Assembly (NCBI RefSeq): GCF_000419685.1
Contig: NZ_ATTM01000007.1
Span: forward strand, 62,001-126,000
From: Flavobacterium antarcticum DSM 19726
Lineage (GTDB): Bacteria; Bacteroidota; Bacteroidia; Flavobacteriales; Flavobacteriaceae
DNA: 64,000 nt
Direction: 5' to 3'
The notes beneath the pieces are model-generated. The model was not told the origin of the DNA, made no database searches, and was given only the letters and a program-made list of their open reading frames with translations. The number at the start of each line of letters is the position of its first letter. Positions within the stretch are counted from its first letter, which is position 1. A program made the translations under genes and the position numbers. Of this stretch, positions 63,559-64,000 are shown piece by piece.

Positions 63559-64000
63559 ATGTCTAAATCTATTTTAATCGTTGACGACCACAAGGTTACA
63601 ACACTTGGCTACAAGTCCATCTTAGAAAACAATGACCGAGATTTAACATTTATATTTACTACGATCACCTCACTCCAGCAAGCGTACGAGCTTATAACGG
63701 CTTCTACTAATCACAACACTTTTGATATTGTTTTTCTCGACAGAAGTATGCCTCCATTTGAAGAGAAAAAAATTGTACTCGGCGAAGATTTAATTCCCTT
63801 CATTCGTAAAAGCAATGAAAACGCTAAAGTGATAATACTAACTTCACTTACTGAGAAATTCAGTATCTATGATGTTATCTATAAAAACCGCCCAGACGGG
63901 ATGATGATAAAAAGCGAAATTGACGACGAAAACTTGATAGAATGTGTCCAATCCATATTAAACAATCAAAGTTACCACAGTATTCTTGTACGAGAAGCTT
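63559..64000 (+). CDS. Response regulator, NarL/LuxR type (partial, cut by window end)
   Basis: The visible 147 codons form a receiver domain: acidic pair Asp9-Asp10 (VDDH), phospho-acceptor Asp61 (VFLDRSMPP), Thr95 (ILTSLTEK) and Lys118 (MIKSE). The spacing between Asp10 and Asp61 is normal. A LuxR-type HTH is expected beyond the window, given the HisKA_3-type kinase next to it; it is not seen. The pair forms a two-component system. Confidence 0.9.
   Translation, partial: MSKSILIVDDHKVTTLGYKSILENNDRDLTFIFTTITSLQQAYELITASTNHNTFDIVFLDRSMPPFEEKKIVLGEDLIPFIRKSNENAKVIILTSLTEKFSIYDVIYKNRPDGMMIKSEIDDENLIECVQSILNNQSYHSILVREA

Noticed and set aside
1..64000. Search for tRNA, rRNA, CRISPR arrays, insertion sequences and prophage genes
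   Set aside because: None could be supported by reading; short repeats present are not spaced as CRISPR arrays and no transposase or integrase motif was seen.

Overview
The window is AT-rich bacterial chromosome that reads as a member of the Bacteroidota, most likely Flavobacterium or a close relative. The basis for this is: several genes are preceded by exact matches to the Bacteroidota -7 promoter box TAnnTTTG; A-rich leaders replace Shine-Dalgarno sites; there is a type IX secretion C-terminal domain, TonB-dependent receptors with carboxypeptidase-like N-termini, a fused MurF-alanine racemase, a bacterial 3-hydroxyanthranilate dioxygenase and an SDR-type L-threonine dehydrogenase. The genus is an inference. 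I saw no rRNA, tRNA, CRISPR array, insertion sequence or prophage; the gene content looks like ordinary core plus strain-level chromosome.

Layout. 1-6.7 kb: end of a TerB-like gene, fbp, a GNAT acetyltransferase, aspartate kinase and a very large exported, probably outer-membrane protein. 6.8-11.1 kb: a small Pro/Gly-rich membrane protein, an ALDH7-like dehydrogenase, a hypothetical and 3-hydroxyanthranilate dioxygenase. 10-15.5 kb: a divergent locus of an exported endonuclease/phosphatase-family enzyme facing a TonB-dependent receptor and a DUF5689 lipoprotein; both sides start from mirror-image promoters inside one inverted repeat. 15.6-20 kb: a lipoprotein L,D-transpeptidase, an NTF2-like secreted protein, a pair made of a single-TM HMA-like protein and a lipoprotein that looks like a truncated haemoglobin, and threonine dehydrogenase. 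20-31.5 kb: lipoprotein-mfd, an HTH-ACT protein, YraN, an S66 LD-carboxypeptidase, a DMP19 protein, a T9SS-exported metalloprotease, a CDGSH protein, small membrane proteins and a beta-barrel protein. 31.7-38 kb: metG, a DMT transporter, a HAD hydrolase, an exported hypothetical and an HDAC-family deacetylase.

38-48 kb holds the most system-like part: a minus-strand cluster of a CesT/YbjN-like protein, PspA/IM30, a YqiJ-like OB-fold membrane protein, a possible 24-residue membrane peptide, a flotillin, and (after two terminator hairpins) a 1616-residue DUF3686-type AAA ATPase. A divergent XRE regulator with a degenerate S24/LexA-like domain sits at the head. I read this as a membrane-stress / bilayer-remodelling module: PspA (ESCRT-III superfamily) and flotillin as membrane scaffolds, the AAA protein as the possible energised remodeller.

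48-64 kb: ssb coupled to a stand-alone HRDC protein, an SLC13-type permease, murF-alr, mscL, asd, a duplicated repeat region, a His-rich small protein with a TonB-dependent receptor (probable metal uptake), a DoxX-like protein, an S9 prolyl oligopeptidase lipoprotein, a 57-residue lipoprotein, a TPR-containing lipoprotein sensor histidine kinase and the start of its response regulator, cut by the window end.

Between genes there are several kinds of short non-coding inverted repeats (CCCGA..TCGGG hairpins, CACAGATTA-type repeats, ACCATGG hairpins and a 16-bp perfect palindrome) that look like dispersed genomic repeats.
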